Part shown: positions 44,679-52,765 of the stretch, piece by piece | How positions within the stretch are numbered: the stretch's first letter is position 1 | Layout: each line of letters begins with the position of its first letter | DNA from: Kineosporiaceae bacterium SCSIO 59966 | GTDB taxonomy: Bacteria; Actinomycetota; Actinomycetes; Actinomycetales; SCSIO-59966 | DNA: 64,000 nt | Reading direction: 5' to 3' | Assembly (NCBI GenBank): GCA_020881835.1 | Contig: CP052876.1 | Coordinates: 1,426,001-1,490,000 of the forward strand | Program-made: the position numbers and the translations under genes | The notes under the pieces: generated by a model | What the model saw: only the letters and a program-made list of their open reading frames with translations | Database searches by the model: none | What the model was told of the DNA's origin: nothing

Positions 44679-45068
44679 CTACAGCCGGTACACGCACAGG
44701 TGCGTCAGCCTGCCGAAGGAAGGGGGTGCCCGCCGACCGGCGTCCAGCCGGGGGACCGCGGAGCGGCGGGTCGTCAGCCTGCCCGGCCGCAGCGGACCGC
44801 GTCTCGCCCGGATCAGGGCGACGGCACCGAGGATCACGGCCAGGCAGACGGACATGGCCACTTGCGAGATCAGCAGCTCTCCGTCGGCGGTGTCGGGGCC
44901 CGCGTCCCCGGCAGGTGCCATGCCGACCGGCGCGTGGACGACGCCGGTCCGGTCGGGGGACGACCCGTGGACGGCCAGCGCGCCAAAGACCAGCACGAGC
45001 AGCGAGGCGAGCACGAGGACGCCGAGACGTCCGGGCCGCGCGAGGGGCGCCCTTCTCGTCACCGTCAC
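44679..45068 (-). CDS. Small two-helix membrane protein
   Basis: 129 aa from GTG 45068 (GTGA overlap with the upstream lipoprotein stop). Helices LGVLVLASLLVLVFGALAV and ISQVAMSVCLAVILGAVAL bracket an external loop with His and Met (HAPVGMAP). Basic C-terminus ending THLCVYRL. Possibly related to small DUF6153-type proteins; not firmly identified. Sits between two lipoprotein genes. Confidence 0.65.
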   Translation of the reverse strand: MTVTRRAPLARPGRLGVLVLASLLVLVFGALAVHGSSPDRTGVVHAPVGMAPAGDAGPDTADGELLISQVAMSVCLAVILGAVALIRARRGPLRPGRLTTRRSAVPRLDAGRRAPPSFGRLTHLCVYRL

Positions 45069-46117
45069 TGCGCCCGTTCGAACCCGGTCCGGAACCCGAT
45101 GTGGAAGTGATCGTCGTGCACGGCGTTGTCGAACAGCCGACGTACCGGCCCGTCGAGGTCCCATCCCTCCGGTACGCCGACCTCGTCCGCGGGCCCGGGG
45201 ACGATGAGCTGCTCGAGCATCTGGAAGGCCAGGCTGTCGCGCTTGCCGCGCTGCTGCACCATCGGCACGCCGTCGAGGGCCCAGACGTCGACGGCCCGGC
45301 CCCGGGCGTGGTTGCTCACCCGGTCACCGAACCCGTCCACGACGTTGTACGGGTGGCCGTTGCTGATCACGGTGACAGCATACGGCGTCCGCTCGGCCAG
45401 CTCGGCCATCGTCGTCAGGACGCGGCCGTCGATCTTGTCCGCGTGGATGTCCCAGCGCCCACTGTCGGGCAGGTCGATCCGAGGGTCGTCCAGCACCCGC
45501 GTGGCCGCTGCCGGAAGCCGTTTCGGGCGAGGGACCGGGTCACCGCCGACCGATCCCAGCTCCTCGACCCGCCACTGCCCGTCCACGACGCGCAGGCGCA
45601 CCTCGATCGTGCGGGTCGCCGCCCGCTCCTCGCCGTCGTCCGCGAGCAGGCGATGACGCACGACCGCCATCACGACGGCGTACGTCGCCCCGCCGCCGAG
45701 GGGAACGAGGCCGCCGAGCTGCGGGTAGATCACCTGGCCGCTGGCCTGGGCCTCGGCCACCAGCAGTGGCGCGGCCCGTTCCCGCAGCACCGCCACGTCC
45801 AGGGAGGGAGCTGCTACCGGCTGCAGGGCCCGGTCCACGACGCCGACGGGGTCGGCGCCCCGCTGGTAGGTCGTCAGCGCCTCGAGAAAGCGGGAGGCGA
45901 CGGTCTTGGCGTTGGGGAACACTTCCCCGGGGACCGGCTGGTAGGACGGCACGCTGGGCAGGGCGGTCGGTGTCGCGGTGCCCGTGGTACCCCCGGGACG
46001 GCCGGCCGCGCCGCCGCACGCCGCCAGGAGCGAGACCGCGGAGCCGCCGAGCAGCCCGAGCAGGGCGCGCCGGGTCACCGGCCCGCTCGGCGGGCCGTGG
46101 GCGTGCCCTGACGTCAC
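45065..46117 (-). CDS. Tat lipoprotein with M15-peptidase-like C-terminal motifs, paralogue 2
   Basis: 350 aa from GTG 46117, with GAGGAGG upstream. Signal VTRRALLGLLGGSAVSLLAAC has twin arginines and a lipobox cysteine. The mature part parallels the protein at 22656: a QLGGLVP block, a KIDGRVLTTMAELAERTPYA region, then SNHARGRAVDVWALDGVPM and DDHFHIGF. Two divergent paralogues of this unusual class in one island suggest a substrate matched to the envelope system. Followed by the two-helix protein and DUF305. Confidence 0.76.
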   Translation of the reverse strand: MTSGHAHGPPSGPVTRRALLGLLGGSAVSLLAACGGAAGRPGGTTGTATPTALPSVPSYQPVPGEVFPNAKTVASRFLEALTTYQRGADPVGVVDRALQPVAAPSLDVAVLRERAAPLLVAEAQASGQVIYPQLGGLVPLGGGATYAVVMAVVRHRLLADDGEERAATRTIEVRLRVVDGQWRVEELGSVGGDPVPRPKRLPAAATRVLDDPRIDLPDSGRWDIHADKIDGRVLTTMAELAERTPYAVTVISNGHPYNVVDGFGDRVSNHARGRAVDVWALDGVPMVQQRGKRDSLAFQMLEQLIVPGPADEVGVPEGWDLDGPVRRLFDNAVHDDHFHIGFRTGFERAQ

Positions 46118-46199
46118 CGTGCCTCCTCGTCCCCGTGGTTCCTCGTCCCCGTGGTCCGTCGCGAACCGGCGTCCACCGCTGTGGACGCGACGGCGAAGC

Positions 46200-46607
46200 T
46201 CAGCCGGAGACCTCGACCTCGATCTCCATGCCTCGTCCGCGGTGGTCACCGACAGTGCACCACAACGTGTAGCGACCTTCGCGGAGGCTGACCGTCAGCT
46301 GCGCGGTCGCTCCGGGGGCAAGCGTCTCGGTCACCTGCTCGGGCAGCTCCGGCCCGGAGATCGCCAGGTCGTGTGGCACCGACCCGGCGTTGGTGACGCG
46401 GAAGGTGTAGTCGCCGGGCGCGAACGACGTGCGCTCGAGGTCGATGGTGAAGTCCCTCTCCGTGACGGTCACGGGCTCACCGGTCGGCGGACTCGTCGCG
46501 ACGCCCTCCGTGGACGCTCCGCCGCTGCACGACGACGTCGCGAGCAGCGCTGCGGCGAGCGCCCCCGCGCCTCGCGCTCTGGCGGATGACGAAGAAGGCA
46601 CCATCAC
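46200..46607 (-). CDS. Cupredoxin-domain lipoprotein
   Basis: 135 aa. Lipobox LLATSSCSGG at residues about 21-30. A plastocyanin-like domain follows: FAPGDYTFRVTNAGSVPHDL gives the first His, LWCTVGDHRGRGMEIEV gives Cys, His and Met. All four type-1 copper ligands can therefore be assigned. A Cu shuttle outside the membrane is the likely role. Starts GTG 46607 or ATG 46604. Confidence 0.87.
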   Translation of the reverse strand: MMVPSSSSARARGAGALAAALLATSSCSGGASTEGVATSPPTGEPVTVTERDFTIDLERTSFAPGDYTFRVTNAGSVPHDLAISGPELPEQVTETLAPGATAQLTVSLREGRYTLWCTVGDHRGRGMEIEVEVSG

Positions 46608-46634
46608 CGGGCCATCATCCCCTGCGACGCCGGC

Positions 46635-47423
46635 TCAGCGAACAGTGGGATCCACCGCGCCGGCGTCAGGTGCTCGGGCGCTCGGTGCCGGCGCCGGACG
46701 TCGTCCGGCCTGGCCGACGGCGAGCACCGCGCCGACGGCCACGCTGACCAGCGCCCACAGCTGCGGCTGGGTCAGGCCCCACAGCGCGGGCTCATTGACG
46801 CGGAGCAGCTCCACCAGGAACCTGGCGAGTCCGGACAGCGCGAGGTACGCCCCGAACACGGCGACCGGCGTCAGCCGGCGGCCCAGTGCCCACAGGGCCA
46901 GCGCGATGACGCCGGCACCGACCGTCTCGTAGAGCGGAGTCGGGTGCACCGGGACGTCGGTCGGGACCACTCCGGCCGGGAAGCGCATCCCCCAGGGCAG
47001 GTCGGTGGGGCGTCCGTAGGTGCCGTCACCGGCCAGCAGGCAGCCCAGCCGGCCGATGCCGTACGCAACGGTCAGCGGGACGGCGGCGGCACCGGCGACG
47101 ACGCCGAGCGGCAGACCGTGTCTGCGGGTGATCACGAGGGCGGCGACGACACCCCCGACCAGGCCGCCGTACCAGGTGAAGCCGGTGCCGCCGAGGTCGT
47201 GGAGGGTGATCGTCGGGTACTGCTCGAGCAGGTAGTAGATCTTGGCGCCGACGAAGCCCCAGATCGTGGCCCACCACACCAGGGTGAACGCGGAGTCCTT
47301 GGCCAGCCCGGCGCGCTGGAAACTGCGGCCGAGCAGCCACGCCGCGACGAGCGCGGCCGCCGCCTTGCTCACCCCGTAGCTCTGGACGTCCAGACCGAGG
47401 AACGAGAACAGGACCGGCTTCAC
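46635..47423 (-). CDS. lgt: Prolipoprotein diacylglyceryl transferase
   Basis: 262 aa, seven helices. Motifs: GAKIYYLLEQYP, GFTWYGGLVGGVVAALVITR and the signature YGIGRLGCLLAGDGTYGRPT, then HPTPLYETVGAG. It attaches diacylglycerol to the lipobox cysteine. Located among four lipoprotein genes of the island (22656, 43960, 45065, 46200). A core chromosomal lgt would normally sit beside trp genes, so this is probably a second, accessory copy. Confidence 0.92.
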   Translation of the reverse strand: MKPVLFSFLGLDVQSYGVSKAAAALVAAWLLGRSFQRAGLAKDSAFTLVWWATIWGFVGAKIYYLLEQYPTITLHDLGGTGFTWYGGLVGGVVAALVITRRHGLPLGVVAGAAAVPLTVAYGIGRLGCLLAGDGTYGRPTDLPWGMRFPAGVVPTDVPVHPTPLYETVGAGVIALALWALGRRLTPVAVFGAYLALSGLARFLVELLRVNEPALWGLTQPQLWALVSVAVGAVLAVGQAGRRPAPAPSARAPDAGAVDPTVR

Positions 47424-47444
47424 CGAGGTGCCTTCGTGCGGTTC

Positions 47445-47792
47445 TCAGGCGTCGGCCGCGACGGCAGGCCGGTGCCCGCCGCAGCAGGTGTGCTGCGTCG
47501 CCAGCTGGGCCACGACCTCGTAGCGGGTGGCTCGAGGCCCCTCGTCGAGGATCTCGGCCAGACGCTCGTGGATCTGCGCGGCGGCTTCGGAGGAGTGCAT
47601 CGCGGTCAACGTCGAGGAGTCCTCCAGCTCCACGACCGCGGCGTAGGACCCGTCGTCACCGCGCAGCAGACGTCGCTCGCGCAGACCGGTGACCGTGTCG
47701 CGCAGCAGCGCGGTGGACCAGGTGAACCAGTCGCGGAACTCCTCGTCCTTGTCGGCGGGGACGGCGGGGAAACGGGCGATGACGACAAGCAC
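47445..47792 (-). CDS. ABM-domain monooxygenase-like protein with Cys/His tail
   Basis: 115 aa. Ferredoxin-like antibiotic-biosynthesis-monooxygenase fold: VVIARFPAVPADKDEEFRDW, a central YAAVVELEDSS strand and helix. The extra C-terminus HTCCGGHRPAV resembles a metal-binding tail. Members include heme-degrading and quinone-handling enzymes. It lies 21 bp upstream of lgt on the same strand, so the pair is probably co-transcribed. Confidence 0.75.
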   Translation of the reverse strand: MLVVIARFPAVPADKDEEFRDWFTWSTALLRDTVTGLRERRLLRGDDGSYAAVVELEDSSTLTAMHSSEAAAQIHERLAEILDEGPRATRYEVVAQLATQHTCCGGHRPAVAADA

Positions 47793-47934
47793 GGAACGCT
47801 CCTTCGGTCGACGGTGATGCTGAGTGACCGCCGCACCGGCGGGGTCCGGCGGTCGCCTGGATCGTGTCGCCTGCGCCAGGCAGGACCGGCAGTCGTTCGA
47901 TGAAGCAACCGTGAAGACGGCGGTGGCGCTGCGG

Positions 47935-47953
47935 CTTCAGCAACCCTTCAGGG
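47935..47953 (+). promoter_or_regulatory. CTTCANNNAACCTT box upstream of nhaA-dsbA
   Basis: Sequence CTTCAGCAACCCTTCAGGG: exact CTTCAG direct repeat with an 11-bp period, 93 bp before the nhaA start. It also contains the palindrome AACCCT-TC-AGGGTT. The rest of the 235-bp gap 47793-48027 shows nothing else recognisable. Confidence 0.5.
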
Positions 47954-48027
47954 TTCCTCGACGGATGGCCCCGGCGAGTGCTGGAGTCTGTTGTCATCGA
48001 TTCGACGTGACCGTGGGAGGTGGAGGC

Positions 48028-49890
48028 GTGACAAGCCAGCGACCGCACCCGCGGCTGAGCTCTCTGGCGCGATTCGTCGAGACCGAGAACACCGGTGCGG
48101 TGTTGCTGCTCGTGGCCACGGTGCTGGCTCTGCTGTGGGCGAACTCGCCGTGGGCGGAGGTCTACGAGCGCCTGTGGGGGACCCGGCTGGGAACCCACCT
48201 GGGTGGCGGGCACTTCGACCTCGAGCTGCGCGACTGGGTCAACGAGGGCCTGATGGCGGTCTTCTTCTTCGTCGCCGGCCTGGAGATCCGGCGAGAGCTC
48301 GACATGGGTGAGTTCCGAGAACGACGGCGTGCCGCCGCGCCGGTGCTGGCCGCCTTGGGCGGCATGGTGGTGCCGGCCCTGCTGTACCTGCTGGTCAACG
48401 CCGGCGAGCCGACCGCACGGGGCTGGGCGATCGTGATCGCCACCGATACCGCCTTCGCTCTGGGCGTGCTGAGCCTCAGCCGCGGCGCGACCCCCCAGGC
48501 CCGGACGTTCCTGCTCACCCTGGTGGTGGCCGACGACGCAGCAGCCCTCACGGTGATCGCGGTGCTGTTCACGGAGGACCTGTCGCTCGCCTGGCTGGCG
48601 GCAGCGGCCGCCCTCCTCGCCGTCGTCCTGGCGCTACGCCGGCTGGACGTCCGACACGGCGCCCCGTACCTCCTCGCCGGCGTCGGCGTGTGGCTGGCCA
48701 CTCTCGCCTCCGGGGTCCACGGCACGATCGCCGGCGTGGCCCTGGGACTGGTCGCGACCGCGTACCCGCCACGGCGGGAGGGGCTTCGCCGTGCCGCCGT
48801 GGTGTGGCAGGCGTTCCGGGTGAACCCCCGGGCCTCGTCCGCCCGCCGGGCCGGTCGGTCGATGACTGCGGCCGTGTCTCCCAACGAGCGCTACCAGCAC
48901 CTCTTCCACCCGTGGGCCAGCTACGTCGTCGTGCCGTTGTTCGCACTGGCCAACGCGGGGGTCGCCGTGGACGGCGACATGCTGCTCGGAGCCGTCGGCT
49001 CGAGCATCACCCTCGGGATCGTCGTCGGGCTCGTCGCTGGCAAGTTGGTCGGGATCGTCAGCGCCAGCTGGCTGACCTCCCGCTCATGGCTCGGCGGGAT
49101 ACCGCTCAGCCTGACGTGGCCCCAGCTCGCGGGCCTCGCGACGGTGGCCGGAATCGGCTTCACCGTCTCCCTCCTCCTGGCCGACATCGCCTTCGCCGGG
49201 CCGGAGCTGGCGGAGGCGAAGATCGGGATCCTGACCGCCTCGGCCACGGCGGCAGGGCTCGGCTGGACCTTCCTGCGCGTCGCCGACCGGCTTCCGCCCC
49301 GGTGGCACCGGGTCGGCGCGGACTCACGCGTCGCCCCGGTCGTCGACCTGACCGAACCGGTGGACCCCGACGTCGACCATGTGCTCGGCCGGCCCGAGGC
49401 CCCGGTCGTCCTGGTCTGGTACGGCGACCTGCAGTGCCCCCACTGCGTGCCCGCCCGGGACGTCGTCCGCCAGCTGCGGCGGGCCTTCGGCGACGACGTG
49501 GCGGTCGTCTTCCGCCACCTGCCGCTGACCGACATCCACCCGCAGGCCTTCCTGGCGGCCGAGGCCGCGGAGGCGGCCGCTGCACAGGGCAGGTTCTGGC
49601 CGTTCCTGGATGCCCTCTACGACGACCCAGGGGCGCTGGACGCCCCGGGGCTGATGCGGTCGGCGGCTGCCGTCGGCGCAGACCTCGACTGGTTCTCCGC
49701 CGACCTCGAAGAGCGTCGCCACGCCTTGCGCGTCGAGCGGGACGTCGCCAGCGCCGACGACAGCGGAGCGGCCGGCACGCCGACCTTCTTCGTCAACGGC
49801 CGCCGATACGCTGGCTCCCTGGACGTGCAGGCGTTGAGCGCCGTGGTGCAGCAGGCGCTCACCGGCCCAGCCCGGAAGGAGCAGGTATGA
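48028..49890 (+). CDS. nhaA: NhaA Na+/H+ antiporter fused to a DsbA-like thioredoxin domain
   Basis: 620 aa from GTG 48028, with GGGAGG 7 nt upstream. Residues about 1-430 are NhaA: GLMAVFFFVAGLEIRRELDM, the Asp pair in LVVADDAAALTVIAVLF, and LFALANAGV. Residues about 440-620 are a DsbA/Thioredoxin_4 domain with active site YGDLQCPHCVPA and the cis-Pro region GAAGTPTFFVNGRRY. Such fusions exist in actinobacteria; the cytosolic or extracytoplasmic side of the DsbA part is not settled here. It overlaps the following methyltransferase by ATGA. Confidence 0.93.
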   Translation: MTSQRPHPRLSSLARFVETENTGAVLLLVATVLALLWANSPWAEVYERLWGTRLGTHLGGGHFDLELRDWVNEGLMAVFFFVAGLEIRRELDMGEFRERRRAAAPVLAALGGMVVPALLYLLVNAGEPTARGWAIVIATDTAFALGVLSLSRGATPQARTFLLTLVVADDAAALTVIAVLFTEDLSLAWLAAAAALLAVVLALRRLDVRHGAPYLLAGVGVWLATLASGVHGTIAGVALGLVATAYPPRREGLRRAAVVWQAFRVNPRASSARRAGRSMTAAVSPNERYQHLFHPWASYVVVPLFALANAGVAVDGDMLLGAVGSSITLGIVVGLVAGKLVGIVSASWLTSRSWLGGIPLSLTWPQLAGLATVAGIGFTVSLLLADIAFAGPELAEAKIGILTASATAAGLGWTFLRVADRLPPRWHRVGADSRVAPVVDLTEPVDPDVDHVLGRPEAPVVLVWYGDLQCPHCVPARDVVRQLRRAFGDDVAVVFRHLPLTDIHPQAFLAAEAAEAAAAQGRFWPFLDALYDDPGALDAPGLMRSAAAVGADLDWFSADLEERRHALRVERDVASADDSGAAGTPTFFVNGRRYAGSLDVQALSAVVQQALTGPARKEQV

Positions 49891-50495
49891 CAGTCTCCAC
49901 CGGCGCCCGCGTCGCCGCGGTCTACGACCGGGTCGCCTCCGTCTACGACCTCTACACCCGGCCCATGGAGGCCATGGGCGGCACGCGGGCCCGTCGCCGC
50001 CTGTTCTCCCGCGCCCGCGGACGGGTGCTCGAGCTGGGCATCGGAACCGGTGCGAACGTCCCCTTCTACCCGCCGGACGTCGAGCTGGTCGGAGTGGACA
50101 TCTCCGGCCGGATGCTCCAGCGGGCACGCCGGCGCGCCCTGCGTGGCAGGGACGTCGCGCTGCAGCGGGCGGACATCGAGCACCTGCCGTACGGGGATGC
50201 CAGCTTCGACACGGTGACCGCCGCCTGCGTCTTCTGCTCGGTGGACGACCCCGTGCAGGGTCTGCGGGAGGCCCGTCGGGTCACCCGCCCCGGCGGGTTC
50301 GTCCTCCTCTACGAGCACGTGCGCCCGACGAACCCCCTGCTGGCACGGCTCGCGGACGCGACGAGCCCGTGGACGCGCCGCACCTTCGGCCCGGAGCTCA
50401 ACCGTCGCACGGAGGAGAACGTCGCGGCCGCGGGGATGACCGTGGTCGAGGCGCGCCGCCGCGGCATCTGGCGTGAGCTGGTGGTGGCGCCGTGA
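49887..50495 (+). CDS. Class I SAM-dependent methyltransferase (UbiE-like)
   Basis: 202 aa. Starts VYDRVASVYDLYTRPMEAMG, SAM motif I is VLELGIGTGANVPFY, motif II VGVDISGRMLQRARR, then ADIEHLPYGDASFDTVTA and VLLYEHVRPTN. The N-terminus and motif order resemble UbiE/MenG and phospholipid N-methyltransferases. Substrate uncertain; a quinone or lipid substrate would fit the flavoprotein at 42345. Translationally coupled to nhaA-dsbA. Confidence 0.85.
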   Translation: MTVSTGARVAAVYDRVASVYDLYTRPMEAMGGTRARRRLFSRARGRVLELGIGTGANVPFYPPDVELVGVDISGRMLQRARRRALRGRDVALQRADIEHLPYGDASFDTVTAACVFCSVDDPVQGLREARRVTRPGGFVLLYEHVRPTNPLLARLADATSPWTRRTFGPELNRRTEENVAAAGMTVVEARRRGIWRELVVAP

Positions 50496-50517
50496 CCGGA
50501 CGCCCGGCAGGTGCCCG

Positions 50518-51120
50518 GTGCTGATGAACCGCGTCGAGACGGCGCTGATGAACAACCCGGTCCGCCGAGCGGTGCAGCGGCGGGTCGAGGTGCCGCTGCT
50601 GCGCCGTCTCGGTGGCGTGATGGCCGGCGGGTGCGCGCTCGAGCTGGGGTGCGGGCAGGGCTACGGCCTGAGGCTGATCCTGGAGCAGTTCGGTGCCGAC
50701 GAGGTGCTCGGCGTCGACGTCGACCCGCACATGCTGCGCCTGGCCGGACGGCGCGCCGCGGGGTACGGCTCCCGGATGCGGCTCTGCCGGGCGTCCGCCA
50801 GCGAGCTGCCGCTCGCCGACGCGACGGTCGACGCCGTGTTCGACTTCGGCATCCTGCACCACGTCGAGGACTGGAGGGCCGCGGTGGCGCACGTCCGCCG
50901 TGTGCTGCGCCTCGGTGGGCGGTTCTACTTCGAGGAGGTGACCGCCCAGGCACTCGCCCGGCCCAGCTACCGCCGGTTCCTGGAGCACCCCGCCGAGGAC
51001 CGCTTCAGCGGCGAGACGCTGGCGGCCGAGCTCGAGGCACGCGGGCTGCGCGTCGGCCGGCGGCGGGTCAGCCTCGTCGGAGGCGACTTCGTCGTCGGGG
51101 TGGCCGAGCGGCTTCAGTGA
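50518..51120 (+). CDS. Class I SAM-dependent methyltransferase
   Basis: 200 aa from GTG 50518 (or ATG 50524). Begins NRVETALMNNPVRRAVQ, with SAM motif ALELGCGQGYGLRLILEQFG, acidic motif VLGVDVDPHML, and FDFGILHHVEDWRAAV. It follows the other methyltransferase by 22 bp in the same operon. Substrate unknown. Its stop codon lies inside the CTTCANNNAACCTT box that precedes the next gene. Confidence 0.84.
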   Translation: MLMNRVETALMNNPVRRAVQRRVEVPLLRRLGGVMAGGCALELGCGQGYGLRLILEQFGADEVLGVDVDPHMLRLAGRRAAGYGSRMRLCRASASELPLADATVDAVFDFGILHHVEDWRAAVAHVRRVLRLGGRFYFEEVTAQALARPSYRRFLEHPAEDRFSGETLAAELEARGLRVGRRRVSLVGGDFVVGVAERLQ

Positions 51121-51130
51121 ACCTTGACCG
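51112..51130 (+). promoter_or_regulatory. CTTCANNNAACCTT box upstream of the His/Gly-rich small protein
   Basis: Sequence CTTCAGTGAACCTTGACCG, overlapping the end of the methyltransferase gene and 90 bp before the 51220 start. Closest match to the oxidase box at 10387. Confidence 0.5.
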
Positions 51131-51219
51131 TAGGCCGGGGGCAATCCTCAGGGATCGTCGGGCACTGTCCTGAGGGAGCGGCGAGCTCACGCCGCGGTCG
51201 TCCAGCGGAGGAGCACGAC

Positions 51220-51441
51220 ATGGCCCCGAGCAAGACCACTCTGCGGCTGTACCTGGCCGTCGCCGGTGTCGGTGTCGTCCTGTGGCTCGCCGGCGTTCCG
51301 GGCGGCACCGTCGTGCCCCTCGCGCTCGTGGGCCTGATGGCCGTCATGCACCTTGGCGGCCACGGGGGGCACGGTGGCCACGGGGGGCACGGTCCGGACG
51401 ACCGGGCAGGGAAGAAGACCCCGGCCCCTCCGTCGTCCTGA
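51220..51441 (+). CDS. Small membrane protein with His/Gly repeat tail
   Basis: 73 aa from ATG 51220 with GCGGAGGA upstream. Two hydrophobic segments (LYLAVAGVGVVLWLAGV and VPLALVGLMAVMHLG), then HLGGHGGHGGHGGHGPDD. A DUF2933-like small protein; a histidine repeat of this type can bind Cu or Ni. Its last 98 bp overlap the convergent gene at 51344. Confidence 0.7.
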   Translation: MAPSKTTLRLYLAVAGVGVVLWLAGVPGGTVVPLALVGLMAVMHLGGHGGHGGHGGHGPDDRAGKKTPAPPSS

Positions 51442-52765
51442 GCCCGGCCGCGGACAGGCCCTCCAAGGCCTGCGCCAGCGGCAGCGGCGACCACGCGCGC
51501 CGGGCGGTCGGGAGGGTGTCCAGCGCGCGCGAGTAGCGGCCCAGGGTCGCGATGTCGTGCGGGAACCGCCTGGGGTCCAGCGCGAGCAGCCGCGGCACGG
51601 CGCCGTGGCGCCGCACCACCCGCAGCCAGTCCTGCGGGTCGGCGATGCCCTGGGACCGGACGCCGTGCTGGAACAACAGGACGTCGACGTCGCGGTAGGC
51701 CGGGCTGGTCTCCAGGTGTTCGTCGAGCGCCTGCAACGCCGGCTGCACCGAGAAGAACGTCCAGAACGGCACGGCGGCGACGTCGATCGTGCGCCACGGG
51801 TCGCCGAGCACGAACGACGGCACGAGCAACCGGTCTCCGGCCTCGCCGCGCTCGCGGTACCAGCGCCGGAACACGGTGGCGACGGCGTGGGCGGGTGCCT
51901 GCGGTCCGCGGTACGTCAGCCGCACGACGGGGTGCCCGTGCCGGTCGCCCCACCGCTGGACGGCGGCGCCCAGGCCGGGGTGGGCGCCCCATTCCGCCTC
52001 GGGCGCCTCGTCGTCCGGGCGCGGCGTGTGCGGCTGGCACAGGTACGCCTCGGGCTGCACCCCGCCTTGCGCGCCGACCTGGAACACGTGCCGCTCTGCC
52101 ACCCGGACGACGGGCCAGCGGGACTCGTCCTCCACCACCACGACCGGGGCGCCGGGCGCCAGGCAGCGGGTCAGGAAGCGGGAGTACGCCTCGGGCATCT
52201 CCTGCCACTTGACCCGGAAGTACGTCATGTGCGCCACCATCAGCTCGTCCTGCACCCGGTCGTGCATGTGATGCAGGGCGACGTCCGGGTTGCGCTCGAG
52301 CAGCTGCCCGGCCACCTGCTCGCCGAACCGCAGCGCGTCGTCCGGTCGGGCGGGGTCCCCGGTGCGCGCGACCGGCACGAGGACGGTCCCCGGCAGCCAC
52401 GGCACCTGGGCCGCGGCCGCCAGGTGGGCCAGGGCGCCGTTGCTCGACCCGATGAGGACGGCGGGGTACCGCCGGGCCGGGTAGCCGGCAGCCAGCCAGT
52501 CGGCCACGGCAGCCAGGTCCACGTCGGCGAGACGCTGCGGGGACAGGCCCTCCGAGGCTCCGACCCTGGCGTAGACACGCCGCAGCAGCGCCCAGGGCAG
52601 GCGACCGGCGGCTCGTACACCGGTGGCAGCGAGCCGGCTGTGCCCCAGGTGCGAGAACGGCCTCCCCTCCAGTGCGGCCGCCGTGGCGGCGTGCAGGACG
52701 GTCGCGGAGTCGAAGGAGGCGACCACCTTCCGGGGCGGCACGCCCCCGGACGACCCGGCCGTCAC
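51344..52765 (-). CDS. Uncharacterised protein, alpha/beta-hydrolase-like N-terminal half
   Basis: 473 aa from GTG 52765, GTGA-coupled to the hydrolase gene upstream. The stretch YPAVLIGSSNGALAHLAAAA resembles a serine-nucleophile elbow (GxSNG), but no full triad is obvious. The middle is rich in Trp and aromatic residues (LMVAHMTYFRVKWQEMPEAY), with WPVVRVAERHVFQVGAQGG later. I do not recognise the family. Its end runs antisense through the small His/Gly protein gene. Confidence 0.65.
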   Translation of the reverse strand: MTAGSSGGVPPRKVVASFDSATVLHAATAAALEGRPFSHLGHSRLAATGVRAAGRLPWALLRRVYARVGASEGLSPQRLADVDLAAVADWLAAGYPARRYPAVLIGSSNGALAHLAAAAQVPWLPGTVLVPVARTGDPARPDDALRFGEQVAGQLLERNPDVALHHMHDRVQDELMVAHMTYFRVKWQEMPEAYSRFLTRCLAPGAPVVVVEDESRWPVVRVAERHVFQVGAQGGVQPEAYLCQPHTPRPDDEAPEAEWGAHPGLGAAVQRWGDRHGHPVVRLTYRGPQAPAHAVATVFRRWYRERGEAGDRLLVPSFVLGDPWRTIDVAAVPFWTFFSVQPALQALDEHLETSPAYRDVDVLLFQHGVRSQGIADPQDWLRVVRRHGAVPRLLALDPRRFPHDIATLGRYSRALDTLPTARRAWSPLPLAQALEGLSAAGLRTTEGPGSSSLPGRPDRAPRGHRAPRGRQGA

